9,528 nucleotides of DNA from JBMNRY01 sp050944915 (lineage in GTDB: Bacteria; Bacillota; Limnochordia; JAAZLZ01). Of the stretch, positions 1-6,633 are shown piece by piece. The stretch covers positions 1-9,528 of the forward strand of contig JBMNRY010000078.1 of the NCBI GenBank assembly GCA_050944915.1, written 5' to 3'. A program made the translations under genes and the position numbers. The notes under the pieces were generated by a model, which made no database searches, was not told the DNA's origin, and saw only the letters and a list, made by a program, of their open reading frames with translations. Numbering within the stretch: position 1 is the first letter of the stretch; each line of letters begins with the position of its first letter.

Positions 1-1
1 G

Positions 2-529
2 CTTACCCTGTATACCTTGACCCGGGAAACCTTCCGGGGCAGCAGTTTAAAAAACGGTCCACCGGCCATTTTTTCCGTCCTGTATACAGGGGGATGTCTC
101 GGATACATCGCCGCTTTACGGAACGAAATAGGAGCGGGGGCAGTCTTTCTTTTACTAATCACCATTTGGTGCACCGATACAACGGCCTATTTTTACGGCA
201 CCTATCGGGGGAAACGTCTCCTTTGTCCCCAGATCAGCCCGAAAAAAACCTGGGAAGGGGCGGGGGCAGCGACCTTGGTAGCCGCTGGTTTAGCCTTCCT
301 CAGCGGCCCTATGCTGGTGGGAATCGGCCCTGGGCAGGCCCTCTCCTTCGGTTTCGTGATCAGCATCACGGGACAAATGGGGGATTTGGTCGAATCGTCC
401 CTCAAGAGGCAAGCCGGGGTCAAAGATACAGGGAGACTCTTACCGGGCCACGGTGGGCTCCTCGATCGCTTTGACAGTCTGTTGTTCGCGGCTCCCATGG
501 CCTACTATCTTTTACATATTTGGATGTGA
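2..529 (+). CDS. cdsA: Phosphatidate cytidylyltransferase (CDP-diacylglycerol synthase), 3' part only
   Basis: This is the C-terminal 175 residues of CdsA; the frame is open at the left edge and the N-terminus is outside the window. The enzyme is an integral membrane protein that makes CDP-diacylglycerol from CTP and phosphatidic acid, the branch point of phospholipid synthesis. The family signature is complete near the C-terminus (nt 395-475): SSLKR, then KD, then LPGHGGLLDRFD, with the conserved Lys, Asp, Gly-His-Gly-Gly and Asp-Arg-x-Asp positions expected for metal and CTP binding. Upstream, the pattern CTDTTAYFYG followed by SPKKTWEG is also typical of the family. Hydrophobic stretches alternate with these motifs and the protein ends in a last membrane segment (LLFAAPMAYYLL). 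In Bacillota, cdsA usually follows uppS and precedes dxr. Here another gene follows after 6 nt, and dxr comes next. Confidence 0.96.
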   Translation, partial: LTLYTLTRETFRGSSLKNGPPAIFSVLYTGGCLGYIAALRNEIGAGAVFLLLITIWCTDTTAYFYGTYRGKRLLCPQISPKKTWEGAGAATLVAAGLAFLSGPMLVGIGPGQALSFGFVISITGQMGDLVESSLKRQAGVKDTGRLLPGHGGLLDRFDSLLFAAPMAYYLLHIWM

Positions 530-535
530 GGCTTT

Positions 536-1567
536 ATGCGCCGGCAGGAAAGGGCGACCCTATATTGGTTAGGCGGCATCCTGTTGCTCATTTATGTGCT
601 GCCTGTCATCGTCCCCTTAATCACGCCCTTTTTGTTGGCCTTCTTGTTCGCCTCCATCATTGATCCCTTTGTCGATGATTTGGAAAGACTGGGGATGCCC
701 AGAGGAGCCGCTGTCCTAACGGTCTGCTGTTGTTTAGCCTTGATCTTAGGCCTAGGTCTCCTTGGAGGATATCTTCACCTCAGTCAGGAAATCCGAGGTC
801 TTTTAGAGTCCCTGCCCCCCGGGGAAGATTGGGCCACACGGCTCATGGAGGCTTGGAATATCCATTGGCAGCGCTGGTTCCGCCACCTGCCGGCGCCCTT
901 GGGGGCCAGTTTAAGCCAGGCCATGGGGGGCATGTCCGGGATTATCGAAGGATTGCTTTGGGAAGGGTGGAATTTCCTGGGGAACCTGCCCGGTTTCTTG
1001 GCCACCGCCGCCGTGGCCCTCATCGCCTCCTATTTCATCAGTCGGGACAAATATTTGATCACCCAACTGATCAAAAGGAGCACCCCTAAGGGTTGGCATC
1101 ATAAATTGATTATCGTCCGGGATGAATTATTGACAGGAGTCATGGGGATCATCCGGGCCCAAGTGTTGCTTTTGACCATCTCCACCGGGATGATGATCAT
1201 GGGCTTGAATCTCCTGGGACTACCCTATGCAGGCTTGATCGGATTGTTGGCTGGTTTTTTCGATTTGCTGCCCGTCATCGGCCCAGGGCTCATCCTGGGG
1301 CCGGTGGCCCTCTACTATTTTATCGAGGAAAATATGATCAGGGCCCTGGGGATTTTAGTCCTCTTAGGAATGGTTTTCCTCTCCCGCCAACTGGCGGAGC
1401 CTAGGATTATGAGCCATTATGTAGGAATCCATCCCCTGGCCATCCTCATCGGTATTTACGCAGGGGTCAGACTTTTGGGATTCGAGGGACTGCTGTTGGG
1501 TCCCCTGTTGATCATCATCCTCCGAGCCCTTTTTTCAGCCCAAAATGGTCTAGATTGGCGGTTGTAA
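536..1567 (+). CDS. AI-2E family membrane protein, YtvI-like (sporulation-associated permease family)
   Basis: This is a 343-residue polytopic membrane protein of the AI-2E transporter/PerM superfamily. The N-terminal hydrophobic pair (about residues 8-40) and the segment at 58-80 are followed by a soluble stretch (about 83-150) and then a membrane C-terminal half. Hallmarks are FISRDK (167-172), FDLLPVIGPG (242-251), RQLAEPRIM (284-292), GIHP (297-300) and a glycine-rich final segment, GFEGLLLGPLL. As I recall it, B. subtilis YtvI has closely matching motifs (a Phe-Ile-Ser-Lys-Asp segment, Asp-Leu-Leu-Pro, Arg-Gln-x-x-Glu-Pro-Lys and a similar end), so I place it nearer YtvI than other AI-2E proteins. 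The YtvI role is poorly known but linked to sporulation. GAGG at 528-531 overlaps the cdsA stop and lies 4 nt before the ATG, which suggests translational coupling. Its substrate cannot be inferred, and the 'AI-2E transporter' label does not imply autoinducer export. Confidence 0.85.
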   Translation: MRRQERATLYWLGGILLLIYVLPVIVPLITPFLLAFLFASIIDPFVDDLERLGMPRGAAVLTVCCCLALILGLGLLGGYLHLSQEIRGLLESLPPGEDWATRLMEAWNIHWQRWFRHLPAPLGASLSQAMGGMSGIIEGLLWEGWNFLGNLPGFLATAAVALIASYFISRDKYLITQLIKRSTPKGWHHKLIIVRDELLTGVMGIIRAQVLLLTISTGMMIMGLNLLGLPYAGLIGLLAGFFDLLPVIGPGLILGPVALYYFIEENMIRALGILVLLGMVFLSRQLAEPRIMSHYVGIHPLAILIGIYAGVRLLGFEGLLLGPLLIIILRALFSAQNGLDWRL

Positions 1568-1577
1568 GGAAATAGAC

Positions 1578-1584
1578 AAAGGAG
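1578..1584 (+). promoter_or_regulatory. Ribosome binding site of dxr
   Basis: AAAGGAG sits 7 nt before the ATG at 1592, which is good Shine-Dalgarno spacing and fixes the start. The 24-nt gap between the previous stop and dxr holds this site and no recognisable promoter or terminator. Confidence 0.8.
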
Positions 1585-1591
1585 TACAGCG

Positions 1592-2755
1592 ATGAAAAAG
1601 CTAGCTATCCTCGGTGCCACCGGTTCCATCGGCACCCAAACCTTAGATATCATTCGGAGCTACCCCGATCAATTCCAAGTGGTAGCCCTCACCGCCCGAA
1701 GCAATGTGGAACTTTTAGCCCGCCAAGCCTTAGAGTTCCGTCCCCGGATGTTGGCCGTAGAAAGCCCGGCGGGAGCGGAAAGGCTCAGGCAACTAGTGGG
1801 CGATGATTTCCAAATCCTCACTGGACCCCAGGGTCTCATCGAGGCGGCGACCCATGAAGAAGCCCACATGGTCATCACCGCCCTCGTGGGAGCGGTGGGG
1901 ATCCTGCCGACCTTAGCGGCCATCGAGGCGGGAAAAGATATCGGGTTAGCCAATAAGGAGACTTTAGTTGCCGCCGGGTCTTTAACCATGGAGAAGGCTC
2001 GCCAAAGGGGTGTACAAATCTTACCCATCGATAGCGAACATAGCGCTATTTTCCAATGCCTTCAAGGACAAGACAAATTAACCCGGATCATTTTGACGGC
2101 TTCCGGTGGTCCTTTCCGCAACTACCGGCAAGAACAACTGGAGGCGGTGACTCCCCAAGCAGCCCTGCAGCACCCCAATTGGGATATGGGGGGTAAGATT
2201 ACCATCGATTCGGCTACACTAATGAACAAAGGCTTGGAGGTCATCGAGGCCCATTGGCTCTTTGGCTTGGATTATGATCAGATCGATGTGGTCATCCATC
2301 CCCAAAGCATCGTTCATTCCCTCATCGAACTAGGGGATGGGTCCGTTTTGGCCCAGTTGGGATGGCCCGATATGAGGATACCCATCCAGTATGCTTTGAC
2401 CTATCCTCAACGATGGCCGACCCAACTCAAACCGTTGTCGTTGACTAAAATCGGGACCCTGGAATTTGCTCCACCGAATAGAGAGTTGTTTCCTTGTTTA
2501 GATTTAGCCTATGCCGCCGGTCGGGCAGGCGGTAGCCTTCCCGCGGTGATGAATGCCGCCAACGAAGAGGCCGTCACCGCCTTTCTAGCCGCTAAGATCC
2601 CCTTCACCGCCATTCCCCGGATAATTAGGGCGGTGATGGACAAGCATGATCACCAAAGGGAACCCGATTTAGACCAGATTCTCCTTGCCGATAGGTGGGC
2701 TCGCCAACAGGCCCGCCAAATGATTATAGAACTGGGAGAGGGTGGCAAATCTTGA
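1592..2755 (+). CDS. dxr: 1-deoxy-D-xylulose 5-phosphate reductoisomerase
   Basis: Cytosolic enzyme of the MEP isoprenoid pathway. It rearranges and reduces 1-deoxy-D-xylulose 5-phosphate to 2-C-methyl-D-erythritol 4-phosphate using NADPH and a divalent metal. The protein is 387 residues long, normal for the family. The NADPH-binding Rossmann motif GATGSIG is at residues 8-14, followed by ALVGAVGILPT (97-107) and GLANKETLV (118-126). The metal ligands are visible as D147 and E149 in PIDSEHSAIF and E216 in MNKGLE. N212 and K213 and the flexible-loop HPNW (H194-W197) match the E. coli substrate-binding positions with a constant offset. HPQSIVHS and GWPDMRIPIQYAL mark the C-terminal part. It overlaps the next gene by 4 nt (TTGA). 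Together with ispG two genes downstream it places two MEP steps in one operon. The enzyme is the target of fosmidomycin. Confidence 0.98.
   Translation: MKKLAILGATGSIGTQTLDIIRSYPDQFQVVALTARSNVELLARQALEFRPRMLAVESPAGAERLRQLVGDDFQILTGPQGLIEAATHEEAHMVITALVGAVGILPTLAAIEAGKDIGLANKETLVAAGSLTMEKARQRGVQILPIDSEHSAIFQCLQGQDKLTRIILTASGGPFRNYRQEQLEAVTPQAALQHPNWDMGGKITIDSATLMNKGLEVIEAHWLFGLDYDQIDVVIHPQSIVHSLIELGDGSVLAQLGWPDMRIPIQYALTYPQRWPTQLKPLSLTKIGTLEFAPPNRELFPCLDLAYAAGRAGGSLPAVMNAANEEAVTAFLAAKIPFTAIPRIIRAVMDKHDHQREPDLDQILLADRWARQQARQMIIELGEGGKS
2738..2745 (+). promoter_or_regulatory. Ribosome binding site that decides the rseP start
   Basis: The purine-rich GAGGGTGG, inside the last codons of dxr, lies 6 nt before TTG at 2752. 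Together with the TTGA overlap with the dxr stop (TGA 2753-2755), it supports 2752 as the true start. An earlier in-frame start at 2695 would add a 19-residue, mainly polar extension ahead of the first membrane helix. Confidence 0.55.
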
Positions 2756-3786
2756 CTAATTTGGTGGCCTTCATCTTCGTCTTTGGAACCATCGTCTTTT
2801 TCCACGAGATGGGACACTTCATCGTAGCCAAACTGGTCGGTATTAAAGTCTACGAGTTTTCCCTCGGTTTCGGACCGGCCTTGTTGAGCTTCAAAGGTGG
2901 GGAAACCTATTACTCCCTCCGTCTGCTTCCGTTAGGTGGTTTTGTGAAGTTGGCGGGGATGGACCCCTCTCTAAGTGAGGAAGAGGCCATCCCATCTGAC
3001 GATCCCCGCAGTTTCTATGCAAAACCCATCTGGCAGCGGATGGCCACCATCGCTGCGGGACCGATGATGAACTTTATCCTAGCCTCCATCCTCTTTGCCG
3101 TCTACTTTATGACGGTACAAGTCTTTCCCCCGATGGTCACCGGGGTTTTGCAGGATTCTCCCGCCTACCAGGCAGGATTGCAACCGGGAGACCGGATTAT
3201 TTCCGTGGCGGGCAAGACCATCGATGACGTAGGTCAAGTCACCAAGCTCATCCAGGCCAATCCCGGGCGTTCGGTCACCATCGTGGTGGAACGGGATGGC
3301 AAAAAGGAGAGCCTTGAGGCGATCCCCGAGCCTTACGGTCCCCAAGGACTGGGACGCATCGGAGTTGGAATCGATGAACAAAGGCGGGATCCACCCCATA
3401 TAGCTCTGCCCAAGGGTTTTGGCACCACCCACCGGGTCACCATCGATCTGGTCCGTACTTTGACTAAAATGTTTACCGGCCAAGTTGAGGCCGAATTCAC
3501 TGGACCGGTGGGGATCTACCAGTTGGTGGGAGAATCGGCCCGACAAGGTTTCAACTATTTGTTGATGCTGGCAGCCATTCTAAACATCAATTTGGGTCTG
3601 TTGAATTTCCTGCCCATCCCCATCCTCGATGGTGGTTGGCTCCTCTTTTTGGGACTGGAAGGGATCCGTGGAAAACCCATCGATCCCGATCACCAGGGAT
3701 TAGCCCAATTCATCGGTCTAGCCCTGCTCATCCTCCTCATGCTCTTTGCCACCTATCGAGACTTTTTGCGTATCCTGCCTAGCTAA
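2752..3786 (+). CDS. rseP: Site-2 intramembrane zinc metalloprotease RseP/RasP
   Basis: This membrane protease cleaves substrates inside the bilayer. Family members degrade anti-sigma factors and remnant signal peptides. From the TTG start it is 344 residues. The first membrane helix carries the zinc motif HEMGH (H18, E19, H22), followed by SLGFGPALLSF and the LPLGGFVKLAGMDP loop that is typical of the family. A second membrane segment (about 100-122) follows. A single PDZ domain spans roughly 129-195 (DSPAYQAGLQPGDRI in its core). GPVGIYQ is at 251-257. The second half of the active site is in NFLPIPILDGG (285-295), where D293 is the third zinc ligand. Residue 296 is Trp where many homologues have Arg or another polar residue; I see no functional consequence. 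The last helix is at about 318-334. The position between dxr and ispG is common in Bacillota. The substrate here is unknown. Confidence 0.96.
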   Translation: MTNLVAFIFVFGTIVFFHEMGHFIVAKLVGIKVYEFSLGFGPALLSFKGGETYYSLRLLPLGGFVKLAGMDPSLSEEEAIPSDDPRSFYAKPIWQRMATIAAGPMMNFILASILFAVYFMTVQVFPPMVTGVLQDSPAYQAGLQPGDRIISVAGKTIDDVGQVTKLIQANPGRSVTIVVERDGKKESLEAIPEPYGPQGLGRIGVGIDEQRRDPPHIALPKGFGTTHRVTIDLVRTLTKMFTGQVEAEFTGPVGIYQLVGESARQGFNYLLMLAAILNINLGLLNFLPIPILDGGWLLFLGLEGIRGKPIDPDHQGLAQFIGLALLILLMLFATYRDFLRILPS

Positions 3787-3792
3787 AGGAGG
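3785..3792 (+). promoter_or_regulatory. Strong ribosome binding site of ispG
   Basis: AAAGGAGG is a near-perfect match to the anti-Shine-Dalgarno sequence. It overlaps the rseP TAA stop (3784-3786) and lies 9 nt before the GTG start at 3802. It is the strongest site in the window and supports a GTG start for ispG. Confidence 0.85.
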
Positions 3793-3801
3793 ATGTAGGC
3801 C

Positions 3802-4866
3802 GTGTTCACAACAAGAGACAAGACCCGACGGATCAAAATTGGACCCAAGATCATCGGCGGTGGTGCACCGGTTCTGGTCCAGTCGATGACCAGCACCGAT
3901 ACCCGGGATGTGGAGAAGACTCTAGAGCAGATCCGGCGCTTAGCTGCCGTGGGCTGTGAATTAGTCCGTTTGGCCGTCCCCGATCGACAGGCTGCCTTAG
4001 CCTTGGGGAAGATCAAAAAGAAAAGTCCCCTGCCCATCGTAGCCGATATCCATTTCCAACATACTCTGGCCCTCCTGGCCCTGGAGCAAGGGGTAGACAA
4101 ACTGCGGATCAATCCGGGAAATATTGGCCATCGGGACAAGATCTGGGCGGTGGTTTCCAAGGCCAAAGAATTAGGGGTCCCTATTCGCATCGGCGTCAAT
4201 GCCGGTTCCTTAGAAAAGGATTTGCTGGCCAAATATGGGGGGCCTACGCCGGAGGCCTTGGTGGAAAGCGCCTTCAAACATGTGCAAATCTTGGAAGAAA
4301 TGGATTTCCAGGAGATCGTCATCTCGGTGAAAGCCTTTTCGGTGCCGGTGGTAGAGGCGGCCTACCGACTCTTAGCTGCCAAATGTGACTATCCCCTCCA
4401 TTTAGGAATCACTGAAGCCGGCACGCCCTGGGCTGGGGCCATTCGTTCGGCGGTAGGCTTAGGGATCCTTCTTCAACAGGGCTTGGGGGACACCATCCGG
4501 GTATCCTTAACGGGAGATCCGGTAGAGGAAGTGAAGGTGGCCTATGAGATCCTAAAATCCCTGGAACTGCGCCAACGGGGTATCACCCTGGTTTCTTGTC
4601 CTACCTGTGGACGGTGTGAAATCGATCTGGTCCGCTGGGCTCAGGAAGTGGAGGAGCGCTTGGCCCATATCGATAAACCCCTTACCGTAGCCGTCATGGG
4701 TTGTGTCGTCAACGGTCCCGGGGAAGCCCAGGAGGCTGATATCGGCATCGCCGGCGGTAAGAAGGGCGCCCTTTTGTTCAAGAAGGGCGTAAAGGTGGGT
4801 AAACTGGAGCCCCATGAGGTGGTGGATACCCTGGTGGAAGAGGTGGAAAGGATGGCTAGGAATTAA
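3802..4866 (+). CDS. ispG: 4-hydroxy-3-methylbut-2-en-1-yl diphosphate synthase (flavodoxin/ferredoxin type)
   Basis: IspG (GcpE) catalyses the penultimate step of the MEP pathway, the reductive ring opening of methylerythritol cyclodiphosphate to HMBPP, with a [4Fe-4S] cluster and low-potential electrons. The protein is 354 residues, the normal size for the two-domain bacterial form. The N-terminal TIM barrel shows QSMTSTDTRD (27-36), LVRLAVPD, PIVADIHF, LRINPGNIG (101-109), IGVNAGSLE and LGITEAG (201-207). The C-terminal cluster domain shows SCPTCGR (C266, C269) and GCVVNGPGEAQEADIGIAGG (C301, E308), the usual three Cys plus one Glu ligand set. An extra Cys (C272) follows closely and is not part of that set. 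Translation starts at GTG behind a strong ribosome binding site 15 nt after rseP. A likely new promoter begins directly after its stop codon, so this gene may close the upstream transcription block. Confidence 0.98.
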   Translation: MFTTRDKTRRIKIGPKIIGGGAPVLVQSMTSTDTRDVEKTLEQIRRLAAVGCELVRLAVPDRQAALALGKIKKKSPLPIVADIHFQHTLALLALEQGVDKLRINPGNIGHRDKIWAVVSKAKELGVPIRIGVNAGSLEKDLLAKYGGPTPEALVESAFKHVQILEEMDFQEIVISVKAFSVPVVEAAYRLLAAKCDYPLHLGITEAGTPWAGAIRSAVGLGILLQQGLGDTIRVSLTGDPVEEVKVAYEILKSLELRQRGITLVSCPTCGRCEIDLVRWAQEVEERLAHIDKPLTVAVMGCVVNGPGEAQEADIGIAGGKKGALLFKKGVKVGKLEPHEVVDTLVEEVERMARN

Positions 4867-4896
4867 TTGACAGCGACGCGGGGACTCTGGTAAGAT
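4867..4896 (+). promoter_or_regulatory. Candidate sigma-A promoter for proS-GT2-polC
   Basis: A perfect -35 hexamer TTGACA (4867-4872) begins at the base after the ispG stop codon. An 18-nt spacer leads to TAAGAT (4891-4896), a 4/6 match to TATAAT that keeps the critical first, second and last positions. A start of transcription near 4903 would leave a leader of only about 25 nt, just enough for the ribosome binding site at 4911-4916. That leaves no room for a T-box or other leader regulator of the kind often found before aminoacyl-tRNA synthetase genes. This is read from sequence only. Confidence 0.55.
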
Positions 4897-4910
4897 CAAG
4901 CTGACTTCAT

Positions 4911-4916
4911 AAGGAG
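4911..4916 (+). promoter_or_regulatory. Ribosome binding site upstream of proS (ambiguous spacing)
   Basis: AAGGAG lies 12 nt before the proS ATG at 4929, which is rather long, and only 4 nt before an out-of-frame ATG at 4921, which is rather short. The protein alignment favours 4929: the N-terminus MRMTAALMPTLRE has the same length as B. subtilis ProS as I remember it. Confidence 0.6.
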
Positions 4917-4920
4917 TGAA

Positions 4921-4938
4921 ATGGCGCTATGCGAATGA
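4921..4938 (+). other. Possible 5-codon upstream ORF overlapping the proS start
   Basis: ATG GCG CTA TGC GAA TGA encodes Met-Ala-Leu-Cys-Glu. It starts 4 nt after AAGGAG, overlaps the proS start at 4929, and ends at a TGA that overlaps the in-frame ATG of proS codon 3 (4935) in an ATGA arrangement. It could be chance, or a small leader that tunes proS translation. No homology can be claimed for something this short. Confidence 0.2.
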
Positions 4939-6626
4939 CGGCGGCTTTGATGCCGACTTTAAGGGAAACACCTGCCGAAGCGGAAATCGTCAGCCACCAG
5001 CTGATGCTACGGGCAGGATACATGCGCAGGACAGCAGCAGGAATCTATACATACCTACCCCTTGGTTACCGGGTCCTAAAAAAAATCATGAACATCATTA
5101 GAGAAGAAATGGATGCCGCCGGGGGACAGGAACTGCTCCTCCCCATTCTCCAACCCGCGGAGCTGTGGCATGAAACGGGACGTTGGGATGATTACGGGGA
5201 AGAGATGTTTCAGTTAAGGGATCGGCACGGACGTTCCTTTTGTCTGGGACCAACCCATGAGGAGCTGATCACCGCCTTGGTGCGGGTTGATGTCAGTTCT
5301 TATCGCCAATTGCCGTTGTTGTTATATCAAATCCAGAATAAATATCGGGATGAAGTTCGACCCCGCTTCGGAGTAATCCGGGGCCGGGAGTTCATCATGA
5401 AGGATCTCTATTCCTTTGATACCGATGAGGCAGGCTTAGATATCAGTTACAAAAAGATGTATGAAGCCTACAAAAAGATCTTCGGCCGCTGTGGCTTAGA
5501 CACCATCCCTGTTTTGGCTGATTCGGGTGCCATCGGCGGTAGTACAACCCATGAATTCGTCGTCCTCGCCCCAGGAGGAGAAGCAACCGTCGTTTACTGC
5601 GATGCTTGCGGTTATGGAGCCAATGTGGAACAGGCTCGCTGTGTCCAGCCTCCCCAATGGGAGGAGGAACCCTTAGCCTTAGAAAAGCTGTCTACTCCCG
5701 GAGCGAAAACTATTGCTGAAGTCTCGGCTTTCCTAGATGTGCCAGCCCAGAGACTGATTAAAACCCTCATTTACAAAGTTGAGGGAGGGGATTATGTGGC
5801 TGCCCTGGTGCGGGGTGACCACGAAGTCAACGAAATCAAGCTGGCCAGTCTTTTAGGTGTTAGAAATCTGGAGCCGGCCGATCCGGAAGCCATCGAAACC
5901 GTCACCGGTGGACCGGTGGGCTTTTGTGGCCCGGTCGGTCTGAAAATTAGGCTGATCGCAGACTATAGTGTAGCCGCGATGGCCAATGGGATCACCGGCG
6001 GCAATGAAGAAGACATCCATCTGGGGAACGTGAATATGGGCCGGGATTTCCAAGCCCATGTGATAGGAGATATCAGAAACGCCCAGGGGGGTGACCCTTG
6101 TCCTCAATGTGGTGCAGCCCTCCAGGCCGACACCGGTATTGAAGTCGGTCAAGTGTTCAAGTTGGGAACCAAGTATAGCGAGGCCCTCAAGGCGACCTTC
6201 AAAGATGAAAAGGGACAGGAACAACCCATCCTCATGGGTTGTTACGGCATTGGTGTAACCAGGACCATGGCCGCTATCATCGAGCAGCATCATGATGAAC
6301 ACGGAATCAAATGGCCCGTAAGCGTTGCCCCCTTCCAGGTCCACCTGATTCCCTTGGGAGCCAATGAATTGACGGTTGCTGAGGACATCTATCAAAGGCT
6401 AGTCGATAAGGGGCTAGAAGTCCTCTTAGATGACCGTAACGAACGTCCGGGGGTTAAGTTCAAGGATGCGGATCTAATCGGCATTCCCCTGCGGGTAACC
6501 ATCGGTGCCAAAGGTTTGGCCCAGGGGGTAGTAGAATTAAAACACCGACATAGTGGCGAGGAAGAACGGATCCCCTTAGAGGAAATCGACACCCGACTAG
6601 CCCAGATCCTCCAAGCTTGGGAGTGA
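4929..6626 (+). CDS. proS: Prolyl-tRNA synthetase, bacterial type with editing domain
   Basis: Cytosolic class II synthetase that charges tRNA-Pro with proline. At 565 residues it has the full bacterial architecture. The catalytic core opens with SHQLMLRAGYMRR and TYLPLG (41-46). Motif 2 is FGVIRGREFIMKD (147-159) and motif 3 is GIGVTRTMAAIIEQ (440-453). The insertion (INS) editing domain lies between motifs 2 and 3, at roughly 225-405. It contains K278 in RLIKTLIYK and H364 in DIHLGNVN, both at positions conserved in editing-active enzymes, so Ala-tRNA-Pro hydrolysis is probably intact. Two CxxC pairs (C224/C227 and C391/C394) flank this domain and could bind metal. The anticodon-binding domain begins near VAPFQVHLIPLG (466-477) and includes DDRNERPGVKFKDADLIGIP. 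The archaeal/eukaryotic-type C-terminal zinc domain is absent, as expected. A candidate promoter lies directly upstream. Confidence 0.98.
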   Translation: MRMTAALMPTLRETPAEAEIVSHQLMLRAGYMRRTAAGIYTYLPLGYRVLKKIMNIIREEMDAAGGQELLLPILQPAELWHETGRWDDYGEEMFQLRDRHGRSFCLGPTHEELITALVRVDVSSYRQLPLLLYQIQNKYRDEVRPRFGVIRGREFIMKDLYSFDTDEAGLDISYKKMYEAYKKIFGRCGLDTIPVLADSGAIGGSTTHEFVVLAPGGEATVVYCDACGYGANVEQARCVQPPQWEEEPLALEKLSTPGAKTIAEVSAFLDVPAQRLIKTLIYKVEGGDYVAALVRGDHEVNEIKLASLLGVRNLEPADPEAIETVTGGPVGFCGPVGLKIRLIADYSVAAMANGITGGNEEDIHLGNVNMGRDFQAHVIGDIRNAQGGDPCPQCGAALQADTGIEVGQVFKLGTKYSEALKATFKDEKGQEQPILMGCYGIGVTRTMAAIIEQHHDEHGIKWPVSVAPFQVHLIPLGANELTVAEDIYQRLVDKGLEVLLDDRNERPGVKFKDADLIGIPLRVTIGAKGLAQGVVELKHRHSGEEERIPLEEIDTRLAQILQAWE

Positions 6627-6633
6627 ACGCCCG

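Noticed and set aside
471..508. TTGACA inside the end of cdsA as a -35 box for the YtvI-like gene
   Set aside because: No -10-like hexamer occurs at 16-19 nt spacing; the nearest, TACTAT, is 26 nt away. The hexamer is explained by a conserved Phe-Asp-Ser coding segment.
1130..1160. TTGACA within the YtvI-like gene as an internal promoter
   Set aside because: The sequence at the -10 position is GC-rich with no TATAAT-like hexamer.
1252..1264. T-run as a terminator
   Set aside because: It lies inside coding sequence for Phe codons and has no GC-rich hairpin ahead of it.
2695..2751. Upstream start for rseP at 2695
   Set aside because: It would add 19 mainly polar residues before the first membrane helix and overlap dxr by 61 nt. 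TTG at 2752 has a TTGA overlap, a ribosome binding site, and gives the family's usual N-terminus.
3783..4322. Long open frame of 179 codons on the minus strand opposite the 5' half of ispG
   Set aside because: It lies wholly over a well-conserved gene, shows no family motif and has a Ser/Arg-rich, low-complexity composition typical of an antisense shadow.
5853..6395. Minus-strand open frame of 180 codons opposite proS
   Set aside because: It is antisense to the editing and catalytic domains of proS, has no recognisable domain, and no ribosome binding site was seen.
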